From Hydrogenimonas sp. (GTDB taxonomy: Bacteria; Campylobacterota; Campylobacteria; Campylobacterales; Hydrogenimonadaceae), in contig NZ_JAOZOZ010000056.1 in assembly GCF_029933015.1 (NCBI RefSeq), positions 2,925 through 10,513 of the forward strand: 7,589 bases of DNA, in the 5' to 3' direction. Below the pieces are notes generated by a model. The model saw only the letters and a program-made list of their open reading frames with translations, was not told the DNA's origin and ran no database searches. The translations under genes and the position numbers were made by a program. Shown one piece after another: positions 1 to 6,876 of the stretch; position 1 is the stretch's first letter; every line of letters begins with the position of its first letter.

Positions 1-2120
1 GCCGACTGGTAGAAAAGAAGGCTCGCGGCATAGGCGAGCAGCGGCAGAAAAAGGGTTTCGAAAAGGGCCATTTTCCATCCAAACTCCTGCTTGATGGCGG
101 CGATGGTCGAGATGCAGGGGATATAAAGTAGCACGAATATCATATAACTGTAGGCGGCGAGCGGCCCGCTAAACTGTGCCTCGAGCCTTTCTTGCAGCGT
201 CGTGTCACGCTCTGTGGAATCCTCAACGCTTCGCAAAATCCCGATCATGCCGGCAGCGGCCTCCACCAGGGCATCCTTCAGACTCTCAAGCTGCTCCAGG
301 GTATCTTCTGCGAGATTCGCCTCGGCCGATGCGTGGGGATGGCCCGTTTCGACCCCGTAGATGGTCCCGAGCGACCCCACCACCACCTCCTTGGCGATCG
401 TGCCGGGAATCAGCGCCGCGATCGGCTCCCACGCCTCGCCGAACCCCAGGGGTTTGAAAAGGGGCGTGAGTGTTTTGGCGCTTTTGGCGAGCCAGGAGTC
501 GTGCACGTCCGATCCAGGCGGCAGATGGATCACCCCCCACAAAATCACCGACGCCGCCACGATCACGGTACCGGCCCGGACGATGAAATCCTTGAGTCTG
601 GGCCACATCAGCACCCATACGGCTTGAAACGTCGGCATATGATAGGCGGGAAGCTCGAGAAAGAAGGGCTTCTCCTCCTCTTTGGGCAGCACTCTGTCGG
701 CGACAGTGCCGACCAGAAGCGCCACGACGATGCCCAGCAGATAGATCGACATGATCACGAAAACCTGATGTTCGGTAAAAAATAGTGCCGTAAAGAGGGC
801 GTAGATGGGGAGCCTGGCGCTGCAGCTCATCAGGGGAATCATCAGGGCGGTGATGATCCGCTCCCGCCGGCTCGTGAGTGTCCTCGTGGCGTAGATGGCC
901 GGGACGTTGCAGCCGAACCCCATGATCATCGCGATGAAGGCGTTGCCTTTGACACCGAAAGTCCGGGCCAGCCTGTCGAGAAGGAAACTGACCCGCGCCA
1001 TGTAGCCGCTCTCCTCCAGCAGCGCCATGAAAAAGTAGAGCAGAAACAGAAGCGGCAGAAACGAAAGCACCAGCCCTACACCCCCGACGACACCCTCCAC
1101 CAGGAGCGAATCGGCCCACTCCGGCAGACGGGAACCGACGAAGAGATGGAGATATTTTCCCACGTAGTTTTCGAAAAACCGGCCCGTCCACTCCACCAGC
1201 GGCGCGCTGCCGTCGAAGGTCATTTTAAAGAGCAGAAACATCACCAGAAAAAAGATCGGAAGGGAGAAGAAGGGGTGCAGAACCAGGGCGTCGATCCGGT
1301 CGCTGAGCACCGTTCTGTCGACGATCGGTTTCGTCAGCACTTCCTCGAGAATCGCGTCGATCGCCTCGTACCGCGAACGGGTGACGATGGTTTTGATCGG
1401 GAGTTTCATATGCTTTTCCAGCCGCTCCGTCGCGCCGGCGGCGAAATCGACGATCTCGTCGGCTCCCTTTTTTTTCGCCAGTTCGAGGGCGAAAGGATCC
1501 CTTTCGATCAGTTTGATCGCGAAGAGTCTGGGGGGATAGGGAAGATCGGCGGCGTATCTTTCGAGCCGATGGAGAAGCAGGGCGATCTCCTTTTCCAGGT
1601 GACTCTGCAGCGGCTGGATATTCGGGATCCTCCTCTTTCGGACCGCTTCGACGGCGCATTCGATGAGCCGTTTGGCGCCCAGCCCCGTCGAGCCGACGGT
1701 GGGCACGACACACACTCCCAGGATCTCCTCCAGCCTGGGAATGTCGATCTCGTATCCGCGTTTGGTGAAGTCGTCGAACATGTTCAGAGCCAGGACCATC
1801 GGCCGGCCCATGTCGGTCAGCTCCAGGGTCAGATAGAGGTTTCTGCGCAGCGCCGTGGCGTCGACGACGTCGATGATGCCGTCGATCGGATCGTAGGCCA
1901 GGACGTTGCGGGTGATCTTCTCTTCCAGAGAATAGGGGCTGAGGGTGTATGCGCCGGGCAGATCGACCAGGGCGATCTCCTCGCCTTCGTAACGAAAAAG
2001 CGCCTCTTTCTTCTCGACCGTCACTCCGGGCCAGTTCCCCACCTCCAGGTCGCTGCCGGCGATGGCGTTGATCAGTGCCGTCTTTCCGGTGTTGGGATTG
2101 CCGACGAAAGCGATCTTCAC
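1..2120 (-). CDS. feoB: FeoB, ferrous iron transporter with N-terminal G domain (3' end beyond window)
   Basis: Inner-membrane Fe(II) uptake protein. I translated the frame by hand: 706 codons with no stop, running off the left edge. The N-terminal GTPase shows the P-loop GNPNTGKT (residues 7-14), a switch-I GVT with T34, DLPG (53-56) and NMFD (113-116, the NxxD guanine-specificity motif). The helical membrane domain carries the two FeoB gate motifs, GFGCNVPAI with C404 and PLMSCSARLP with C433, and a late IPC with C669. Usual FeoB length is about 700-770 residues, so only a short tail is missing. The start is GTG, chosen because it lies just before GNPNTGKT, is preceded by GAGGAG at 7 bases, and overlaps the feoA stop as GTGA, implying translational coupling. 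A fairly long, acidic, soluble-looking stretch (about 589-645) separates late membrane helices. No frameshift is seen. Confidence 0.98.
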   Translation of the reverse strand, partial: MKIAFVGNPNTGKTALINAIAGSDLEVGNWPGVTVEKKEALFRYEGEEIALVDLPGAYTLSPYSLEEKITRNVLAYDPIDGIIDVVDATALRRNLYLTLELTDMGRPMVLALNMFDDFTKRGYEIDIPRLEEILGVCVVPTVGSTGLGAKRLIECAVEAVRKRRIPNIQPLQSHLEKEIALLLHRLERYAADLPYPPRLFAIKLIERDPFALELAKKKGADEIVDFAAGATERLEKHMKLPIKTIVTRSRYEAIDAILEEVLTKPIVDRTVLSDRIDALVLHPFFSLPIFFLVMFLLFKMTFDGSAPLVEWTGRFFENYVGKYLHLFVGSRLPEWADSLLVEGVVGGVGLVLSFLPLLFLLYFFMALLEESGYMARVSFLLDRLARTFGVKGNAFIAMIMGFGCNVPAIYATRTLTSRRERIITALMIPLMSCSARLPIYALFTALFFTEHQVFVIMSIYLLGIVVALLVGTVADRVLPKEEEKPFFLELPAYHMPTFQAVWVLMWPRLKDFIVRAGTVIVAASVILWGVIHLPPGSDVHDSWLAKSAKTLTPLFKPLGFGEAWEPIAALIPGTIAKEVVVGSLGTIYGVETGHPHASAEANLAEDTLEQLESLKDALVEAAAGMIGILRSVEDSTERDTTLQERLEAQFSGPLAAYSYMIFVLLYIPCISTIAAIKQEFGWKMALFETLFLPLLAYAASLLFYQS

Positions 2121-2380
2121 CTTTTGGCTCCTCTCCCTTTTCTGACTCTCAGCTGCGAGATCGGCTCCACCTCGATTTTGGCGGCATCCGCTCTGCGCAG
2201 CGCGATAAACGTATCCTCCACCCGGATCTCGATGGGATCGCCCCATGGCGCTCTGCGTACCAGTTGGACCGGCTCGCCGCAGAGTACCCCCAGCTCCATC
2301 AGCCGGGTTTTGAGCTCACCCAGATCGCCGATCGATTTGACGATCGCTTTCTGTTTCTCCTGAAGATCCGCCAGTGTCAT
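2117..2380 (-). CDS. feoA: FeoA, SH3-like accessory protein of ferrous iron uptake
   Basis: Small cytoplasmic protein of 87 residues that supports FeoB-dependent Fe(II) uptake. The sequence follows the FeoA pattern: an N-terminal helix and strand, a central LMELGVLCGEPVQLVRRAP segment (the usual RLxxLGxxPGxxVxxxRRAP), GDPIEIRV, and ALRRADAAKIEVE near the end. After that it has a short basic tail (RVRKGRGAKR). Length is normal for the family (about 75-90). The start ATG lies 3 bases after the stop of the upstream cysteine-cluster gene and has no strong Shine-Dalgarno sequence, so it probably depends on translational coupling. Its TGA stop overlaps the feoB GTG. No space exists before it for a private promoter or Fur site. 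Confidence 0.95.
   Translation of the reverse strand: MTLADLQEKQKAIVKSIGDLGELKTRLMELGVLCGEPVQLVRRAPWGDPIEIRVEDTFIALRRADAAKIEVEPISQLRVRKGRGAKR
2128..2133 (-). promoter_or_regulatory. Ribosome binding site for feoB
   Basis: GAGGAG on the minus strand lies 7 bases before the GTG at 2120-2118. It supports that GTG as the feoB start and lies inside the last codons of feoA. Confidence 0.75.
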
Positions 2381-2383
2381 CGG

Positions 2384-2638
2384 TTATTTCAGCACTTTCG
2401 AACGCTTCAGCGCCGCTTCGATCTCATCTTTGGCCACGTCACCCGTCAGTTCCAGCTCGACGGCGCCGTCTTCGCCCCGCACCTGCATGTCGCGGATCTT
2501 CTCTTTCGTTTTATCACTCATGCATTCACATGCTCCCGTGGCGCAGTTTTCGACCATTTTGACGATATTCTCTTTTTTCACTTCGCCGCTGAAGGCGATT
2601 TTGACTCCGTTACCGGTAGCGTGGACCTCTTTTTTCAC
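2384..2638 (-). CDS. 84-residue cysteine-cluster protein of unknown function, between arsC and feoA
   Basis: I do not recognise a named family. The start is GTG, overlapping the arsC stop as GTGA, with an excellent GAAGGAG 5 bases upstream. The open frame continues upstream, but that part is antisense-like, arginine-rich and lies within arsC. The protein contains NCATGACECM with C32, C37 and C39 (CX4CXC), a plausible thiol metal or iron-sulfur site. Residues 12-32 and 60-80 look like two copies of one unit: beta strand, then [ST]G[ED]V, then a helix with KxxI. V12/V60, G18/G66, V20/V68, K22/K70 and I25/I73 match at a constant offset of 48. There is no signal peptide or membrane segment. Its place directly before feoA, and its size, recall FeoC, but no winged-helix pattern is evident. 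A metal-handling or regulatory role is inference. Confidence 0.85.
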   Translation of the reverse strand: MKKEVHATGNGVKIAFSGEVKKENIVKMVENCATGACECMSDKTKEKIRDMQVRGEDGAVELELTGDVAKDEIEAALKRSKVLK

Positions 2639-3042
2639 ATCAACTCCTTCTCTATGCGGGGCAAAAGCCGCGATTGAATCTCTTTGAGCGTCTTTACGAA
2701 GGCTTCGTAGGGTTTGCCGTCGGGATCTTCGAAACCGACATGGATACTCTTGGTACCACCGGGGAAAAGGGGGCAGCTCTCTTTGGCGTTGTCGCAGACC
2801 GTCACGACCAGATCGAAAGGCCCCTTTTCCATCGCTTCGTCGACGGTTTTGGAGTGGTAGCCATCCTCCCACGCCCCCTCCTCTTCCAGCACCTTTCTGG
2901 CGTCGGGGTTGACCCTGCCGCCCGGATTCGACCCGGCGCTGAAGGCTTCGATGCCCCGGGCTCGCAGATAGCGATTCACGAGAGCTTCGGCGATGATGGA
3001 GCGGCAGCTGTTTCCGGTACAGAGTATCAGAACTTTTTTCAT
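2635..3042 (-). CDS. arsC: Arsenate reductase, low-molecular-weight tyrosine phosphatase fold (ArsC, thioredoxin-linked type)
   Basis: Cytoplasmic enzyme reducing arsenate to arsenite. At 135 residues it matches the family length. The N-terminal phosphate-binding loop is CTGNSCRS (C8 to R14, the CX5R signature). The redox cysteine pair of thioredoxin-coupled ArsC is present in VCDNAKESCP (C83 and C90), and the FPG and GFEDPDGKP segments that follow are typical. The catalytic set C8/C83/C90 is therefore complete, which favours arsenate reduction over protein-tyrosine dephosphorylation. The gene starts 10 bases after the ATP-grasp stop behind a weak GAAGA, and its stop overlaps the next start. 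No arsR and no arsenite efflux gene are visible in this window. A paralogue lies at the head of the run (7209-7589). Confidence 0.95.
   Translation of the reverse strand: MKKVLILCTGNSCRSIIAEALVNRYLRARGIEAFSAGSNPGGRVNPDARKVLEEEGAWEDGYHSKTVDEAMEKGPFDLVVTVCDNAKESCPLFPGGTKSIHVGFEDPDGKPYEAFVKTLKEIQSRLLPRIEKELM
2644..2650 (-). promoter_or_regulatory. Ribosome binding site fixing the GTG start of the cysteine-cluster gene
   Basis: GAAGGAG on the minus strand, inside the 3' end of arsC, sits 5 bases before GTG at 2638-2636. It is the strongest argument for this short start rather than an upstream one in the same open frame. Confidence 0.8.
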
Positions 3043-3052
3043 TGGCGCATCT

Positions 3053-4096
3053 TCAGAGCGTATTCATTTCGACATTGTCGAAGTTCCGGCGGTAGTATCG
3101 CATATAGAGGACCTTCTTTTCAAGGGCCTCGATCACTTTTTGGCTGAAGTCGAGATCACCGAATAGATGGGCATGGTGCAGCCCCCCGGGGCTGAAGACG
3201 TTGATCTCCAGCAGTTTATCTCCGACGATATCGAGCCCCACCAGGAACATCCCGTCCTGGACCAGTTTCGGCCGGACGATTTCGGCGATCCGCAGCATCC
3301 CGTCGGTCACTTCCGCCGCCTCCGCATGGCCGCCGGCGTGGATGTTGGAGCGTATATCCTTCCTGGCCGGAATACGCCGGAAGGCGCAGTAGCGGCCGTC
3401 TATCTGCAGGGGTTCGGCATTCATCAGAAAGAGACGTACATCGCCGTGGACCGCTTCGGGGATGAAGGCCTCGGCGATCGCGTAGCCGTCCCTAAAGAGT
3501 GCGTCGGCCATCTGGTGGAGGTTGGCCGCGTCTTCGGGCTGGACGAAAAAGACACCCCGCCCCGCCGAACCCATCAGCGGTTTGAGGATGATGCGCCGGT
3601 CATGTTTTTCGTAGAACCTCTCGATCTCCGAATAGTTCCTGGCGATCACCTTTTCGACACGCACCTCTTTCGGGAAGTGCTGGAAGTAGAGTTTGTTGAT
3701 CGCCTTGCTCAAGCCGTCAGGATCGTTGAGCACGATGACCCCGTGGCGCATCGCGGTCCGCCCGAAGACGATCGCGGCATGCTGTGCCCAGGATGACTGG
3801 ATATCCTGGGCCGGGTCGTTGCGCAGCATCAGGATATCGAGATCGTCCACCGTGATTCTCTCTTCGCGGGCGCTACTTGCCCTGATCGCCTCGTAATAGG
3901 CTCTCTGGTCCCCATAGCTCCCTTCGGCGACGCTTCTGGCATGGGCATGCACCATTTCGTCGCAGTTGTAGACGAAATCGCCGACACCCATAAGCCACAC
4001 TTCATGCCCCATCTTCGTGGCGGTCAGAGCCAGCTGTATCGTCGAGCTCGGCAGAGGTTCGTTCAGCAGGTCGTTGATGACAAAACCGAGTTTCAT
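3053..4096 (-). CDS. ATP-grasp ligase, glutathione synthetase (GshB)-like
   Basis: 347-residue cytoplasmic ATP-dependent carboxylate-amine ligase. Hallmarks of the GshB branch are visible in order: an N-terminal Rossmann-like domain (MKLGFVIN), LRNDPAQD (91-98, cf. the MRKDPP segment of GshB), NDPDGLSKAINKLYF (124-138), the glycine loop ILKPLMGSAGRGVF (170-183), GDVRLF (218-223), RRIPARKDIRSNIHAGG (240-256), VGLDI (286-290) and metal-binding EIN (297-299). E. coli GshB is about 316 residues and has NVTSPT at the acceptor site; here this reads NVFSPGG, so the acceptor may not be gamma-Glu-Cys plus glycine. There is no gshA in the window. ATG start preceded by AAGGA at 5 bases; it overlaps the stop of the DUF1704 gene as ATGA. 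Formation of an amide or peptide bond is a family inference; the substrate is unknown. Confidence 0.92.
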   Translation of the reverse strand: MKLGFVINDLLNEPLPSSTIQLALTATKMGHEVWLMGVGDFVYNCDEMVHAHARSVAEGSYGDQRAYYEAIRASSAREERITVDDLDILMLRNDPAQDIQSSWAQHAAIVFGRTAMRHGVIVLNDPDGLSKAINKLYFQHFPKEVRVEKVIARNYSEIERFYEKHDRRIILKPLMGSAGRGVFFVQPEDAANLHQMADALFRDGYAIAEAFIPEAVHGDVRLFLMNAEPLQIDGRYCAFRRIPARKDIRSNIHAGGHAEAAEVTDGMLRIAEIVRPKLVQDGMFLVGLDIVGDKLLEINVFSPGGLHHAHLFGDLDFSQKVIEALEKKVLYMRYYRRNFDNVEMNTL

Positions 4097-5994
4097 AGGT
4101 ATCCTTTTTCGATCAGATCGAGAAGTGTCAGTCTGCTTTCGCGGATCTCCCGCAGCCGGCGCTTCGCCTCAGGCGTTTCGAGCCACCGGGGCCACAGCGG
4201 CGGCTTTTCGAGGATTTCACGGTACTGCAGCTCTTCGATCAGCGGGATATGCTCGGCGGCGATCTTGCCGACGAAGAGCGGTTCGAGCGGACCCTCTTCG
4301 TGCAGATAGTCGAAGATGCCGATGAGCCCGCGCAGATAGACGGCATCTTTCGTCAGCCCGCCGCCACGGAAGACGCGCGTCGTGATCGTGAACGCGCTCT
4401 TTTCCCCGAAGTCGTACTCCTCCCGCAATACCGAAAAGACCTCGTCGAAAGGTCTGCCTTCGCAGAGCAGATGCACGGCGATCACCCGTGCCGCGAGAAC
4501 CCGCAATCGCGCTTTGCTGATCCCTCCGCTCAGATACTCGGAGAGTACGGCGATCCCCTCCTGCATCTCGTCGTAGCCGCTGAGGCCCGTATGGAGCTGC
4601 CTGAAGGGCTGGGCCAGGCCGTTGGTATAGGTCAGCACATGGGTGCCGATCTCGTGATGGAGCAGCGCTTCGATCCGCTTTTTGGGAAAGTGTGCCGAGC
4701 GTGAAATCAGGAAATTGCCGCCCGAAACCATCGCCCCGGCGACGATGTCGTCGCGTATCTCCACCCTCGACCTCATCTGCGGATAGAACGTTTTGTAGTA
4801 TGCGATCTCCTCTTCCGCACGTTTCGCGAAGGTTTCCGCGTCCACCGCATCCTCCCGGGCGTCGGCTTCGACATCTTTTTTTTCGTGGGGCAGAAGCTCC
4901 AGCATGCGCCTGGCCGTCTTGAGCAGATCCTCCTCCACCCTGCCGTATGTCGGAATGCTGCCATAGAGGAAGTTCGGCGTGTCACGGTCGAAAAGCAGCG
5001 TGAGCTTTCTGTCGAGCTCCACCACTTTCTGTCCGAAAAGTTCGAAAAGGGTCGGATCCTCGATCTTCGCGACCGGGATATCGAAGAGTCTCCGTTTCAT
5101 CCGGGCGATATCGAAAGGTCTCGGCCGGTAGAGGAAACGGGGTGTGCCCCTGAAGCCTTCCGCCCTGAAGCGCCGCCACGCCTCCTCCGTATTGACCGGT
5201 GTCACCTGTAGAAGGAAATCGAAGGCATCCTCGATTTCGGCAAGCGCGCTGTCGACTTCCCATACCGCCTTCGTCACGAACCGCCTTCCCATCATCGCGT
5301 AATGGGTCGGACAGCTTCGGGTCATGTCGACCGTGAAGCGGAAAAAGGCCTTTTTGAGCGCTTTGCTGATGCCTCTTCGCAGCGCGTAGAGTTCCAGTGG
5401 GAAAAGGGTCTCCCCCGCCGCGTCACGATAGAGCGGAGAGACTCCCAACCCTACGATATGGGTGCTGTGACGCTGCAGAAACTCCCTGGAAAGTATGGGT
5501 TCGAAAAATGGGGGCGCAGGGCTCTCTTTTTCGATGAAGACTTCCGCTTTCAGGCGATGAAGCGACACCCTTCCCAGCCATGTGCGCAGTGTTTCGACGG
5601 TCGAAAGGAGCTCTTCGGGACGCTGTGCGCGGATCCGGAAAAGGGGACGATGCGCCTCCTCCTCATCGACATTGCGGTTTTTTGGAGAGAGTGCCCAGAG
5701 TTCCAGAATCAGAAAGCCGCCGAAAATTTCCGACATCGTTTCGGCGATCGCCTCCACCAGCGGCGAGAGATCGGCCCCGTCCATCACGGTGATGTAGGAG
5801 GCTTCGCTCTCCACCAGTCGCTTCGTCCCCACATCCGCACCATGGGGCGGCTTCCTGTAGAGACAGAGAAAAGGAAGCTGACGGTCGATATGGATCCGTC
5901 CTCCCTCCGGCAGCTTTCTTCTGACGGCACGGTTGGCTTTCAGATCCGAAACGATCTCTTCGATCGGCAGGTCGGTCGGCTCTCTATCCTTCAC
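4093..5994 (-). CDS. DUF1704 / QEGLA-motif zinc metallopeptidase (MATCAP-like)
   Basis: 633-residue soluble protein. The C-terminal half carries the gluzincin-type motif HEIGTH (H447, E448, H452; HExxxH) followed by MQEGIA (Q478-E479-G480), the motif behind the bacterial label 'flavohemoglobin expression-modulating QEGLA motif protein'. E479 is the likely third zinc ligand. Eukaryotic members (KIAA0895/MATCAP) remove the C-terminal tyrosine of alpha-tubulin, so a carboxypeptidase activity is plausible; the bacterial substrate is unknown. The N-terminal region (about 1-280), with IDRQLPFLCLYRKP at 36-49, also seems part of the long bacterial form and holds no motif I can name. The start is GTG, overlapping the upstream stop as GTGA, with a G-rich stretch about 7 bases before it. 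It overlaps the ATP-grasp gene downstream, so ligase and peptidase are probably made together. Confidence 0.94.
   Translation of the reverse strand: MKDREPTDLPIEEIVSDLKANRAVRRKLPEGGRIHIDRQLPFLCLYRKPPHGADVGTKRLVESEASYITVMDGADLSPLVEAIAETMSEIFGGFLILELWALSPKNRNVDEEEAHRPLFRIRAQRPEELLSTVETLRTWLGRVSLHRLKAEVFIEKESPAPPFFEPILSREFLQRHSTHIVGLGVSPLYRDAAGETLFPLELYALRRGISKALKKAFFRFTVDMTRSCPTHYAMMGRRFVTKAVWEVDSALAEIEDAFDFLLQVTPVNTEEAWRRFRAEGFRGTPRFLYRPRPFDIARMKRRLFDIPVAKIEDPTLFELFGQKVVELDRKLTLLFDRDTPNFLYGSIPTYGRVEEDLLKTARRMLELLPHEKKDVEADAREDAVDAETFAKRAEEEIAYYKTFYPQMRSRVEIRDDIVAGAMVSGGNFLISRSAHFPKKRIEALLHHEIGTHVLTYTNGLAQPFRQLHTGLSGYDEMQEGIAVLSEYLSGGISKARLRVLAARVIAVHLLCEGRPFDEVFSVLREEYDFGEKSAFTITTRVFRGGGLTKDAVYLRGLIGIFDYLHEEGPLEPLFVGKIAAEHIPLIEELQYREILEKPPLWPRWLETPEAKRRLREIRESRLTLLDLIEKGYL
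4102..4106 (-). promoter_or_regulatory. Ribosome binding site for the ATP-grasp gene
   Basis: AAGGA on the minus strand, 5 bases before the ATG at 4096-4094 and within the final codons of the DUF1704 gene. It supports the chosen start and a coupled but independently initiated translation. Confidence 0.7.
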
Positions 5995-6836
5995 GGTTTC
6001 ACCCCCATTTCACTCAAAGAGGCCTCGATGCCGGGCATCGCCGCCTTGAGCATGGTATGGAGCCGCTCGATGCGCATCAGATCCACCTTCCCTTCCCACT
6101 CGTCCATAAATATCTTTTTGAACTCCACCGAAAGGACGCAGGCGGACTCCCCGAACCGCCGGTGGATCCATTCTGCCATATACCCTCCCTGAAACTTCAC
6201 GTTTTCCCGCACATCGAGCCGGCTGCCGAAATAGTCGAAGCTCCGCAGATCGTCGATGAAACGTCCGATCAGAGACTCCCACGCACTTCTGTCGGCCAGC
6301 GTCGCCGTGCCGACATTGATGTCCGGATTCGTTTTCGGGTCGTCGGGCGGGGCGTCGGGTCCGCCACGCCGGTGGTTGTAGCTGTGGAGGTCCAAAAGGA
6401 CGATCCGGCCGTATCTGGCCACGATCGCCTCGAGATAGGCCTCGAGCTCTTCGTAGAAAGCGTCGTAGAGTCTCAAGCCGTGTTCCACCATCTCGTCGGT
6501 GGGAGGTTCTCTCCAGAGTTCGAGGCCCCAGGCGTCCGCCGGGGTCCGGTAGACCGCTTTTTCCCGAGGCCTATTGAAATCGACGACGAAACGGGAGACG
6601 GAGACGGTGATGCGGTTGTCGCAGATCGAGGTCATCCGGTAGGTGCATGGATCCTCCTCCCGCAGCCTTGCCGCCTCATCCAGGACGAGCCGCTCCGCCA
6701 CGTCGTGGGTGAGGTCGTGGCCGTCGTGGATCGCCGCCGCGACGATCGGCCCCTCCCCGGGACACATCATCCACTGGCTCCCCTTCATGGCGAAGTGTCG
6801 AGCCAGAGTTTCGGGCGAACGTTTCGAATGTTGCAT
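5991..6836 (-). CDS. N-formylglutamate amidohydrolase-like enzyme
   Basis: 281-residue cytoplasmic hydrolase of the formylglutamate amidohydrolase (HutG/FGase) family, metal-dependent enzymes that cleave an N-acyl amide. Visible family features: HDGHDL (H37, G39, H40) near the N-terminus, RFVVDFNRPR (82-91, the conserved DxNRP), LLDLHSYNH (147-155), NPDINVGT (170-177), GGY (217-219) and SVEFKK with E238. The length fits the family. No histidine-degradation genes are nearby, so a role in histidine catabolism is unlikely from context. Instead it is coupled to a metallopeptidase and an ATP-grasp ligase, suggesting that it acts on the same amide-containing product. ATG start with AAAGGA 6 bases upstream. 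True substrate unknown. Confidence 0.92.
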   Translation of the reverse strand: MQHSKRSPETLARHFAMKGSQWMMCPGEGPIVAAAIHDGHDLTHDVAERLVLDEAARLREEDPCTYRMTSICDNRITVSVSRFVVDFNRPREKAVYRTPADAWGLELWREPPTDEMVEHGLRLYDAFYEELEAYLEAIVARYGRIVLLDLHSYNHRRGGPDAPPDDPKTNPDINVGTATLADRSAWESLIGRFIDDLRSFDYFGSRLDVRENVKFQGGYMAEWIHRRFGESACVLSVEFKKIFMDEWEGKVDLMRIERLHTMLKAAMPGIEASLSEMGVKP

Positions 6837-6876
6837 CAGGCATCCTTTCCGATCTTTCCCTGGGGAAAAATCTTCT
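6837..6876 (-). promoter_or_regulatory. Longest intergenic gap, with ribosome binding site and a small inverted repeat
   Basis: These 40 bases are the only gap in the window longer than 10 bases. It contains the AAAGGA ribosome binding site (6843-6848) of the amidohydrolase gene and a perfect 6-base inverted repeat, TTTCCC-TG-GGGAAA, at 6855-6868. The loop of 2 (or 4 with a shorter stem) and the absence of a T-run argue against a terminator. It could be an operator or simply chance; I see no convincing -35/-10 pair. Confidence 0.3.

Noticed and set aside
286..1191. A 301-codon minus-strand open frame
   Set aside because: It lies in another frame of feoB. The feoB frame contains the gate motifs and reads without a stop across the same bases, while this frame is arginine/glycine-rich low-quality sequence.
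1146..2363. A 405-codon open frame on the plus strand
   Set aside because: It is antisense to feoB and feoA, is rich in Asp, Arg, Gln and His with no family motifs, and is explained by GC-rich codon bias of the genes opposite.
2787..2811. 25-base direct repeat shared with 7367-7391 as a mobile-element or recombination site
   Set aside because: It falls on the same conserved codons of two paralogous arsC genes, which explains it without a mobile element.
2639..2872. Upstream extension of the cysteine-cluster protein in the same open frame
   Set aside because: The extension is arginine-rich, lies entirely inside arsC in another frame, and a strong ribosome binding site sits directly before the internal GTG at 2638.
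3053..4096. Straightforward annotation as glutathione synthetase (gshB)
   Set aside because: The overall pattern is GshB-like, but the acceptor motif differs, no gshA is present, and the neighbours are a peptidase and an amidohydrolase, so the specific gene name is not supported.
6851..6876. Possible terminator after the membrane protein gene
   Set aside because: The stem is only 5-6 bases with a tiny loop, and no T-run follows on the transcribed strand.
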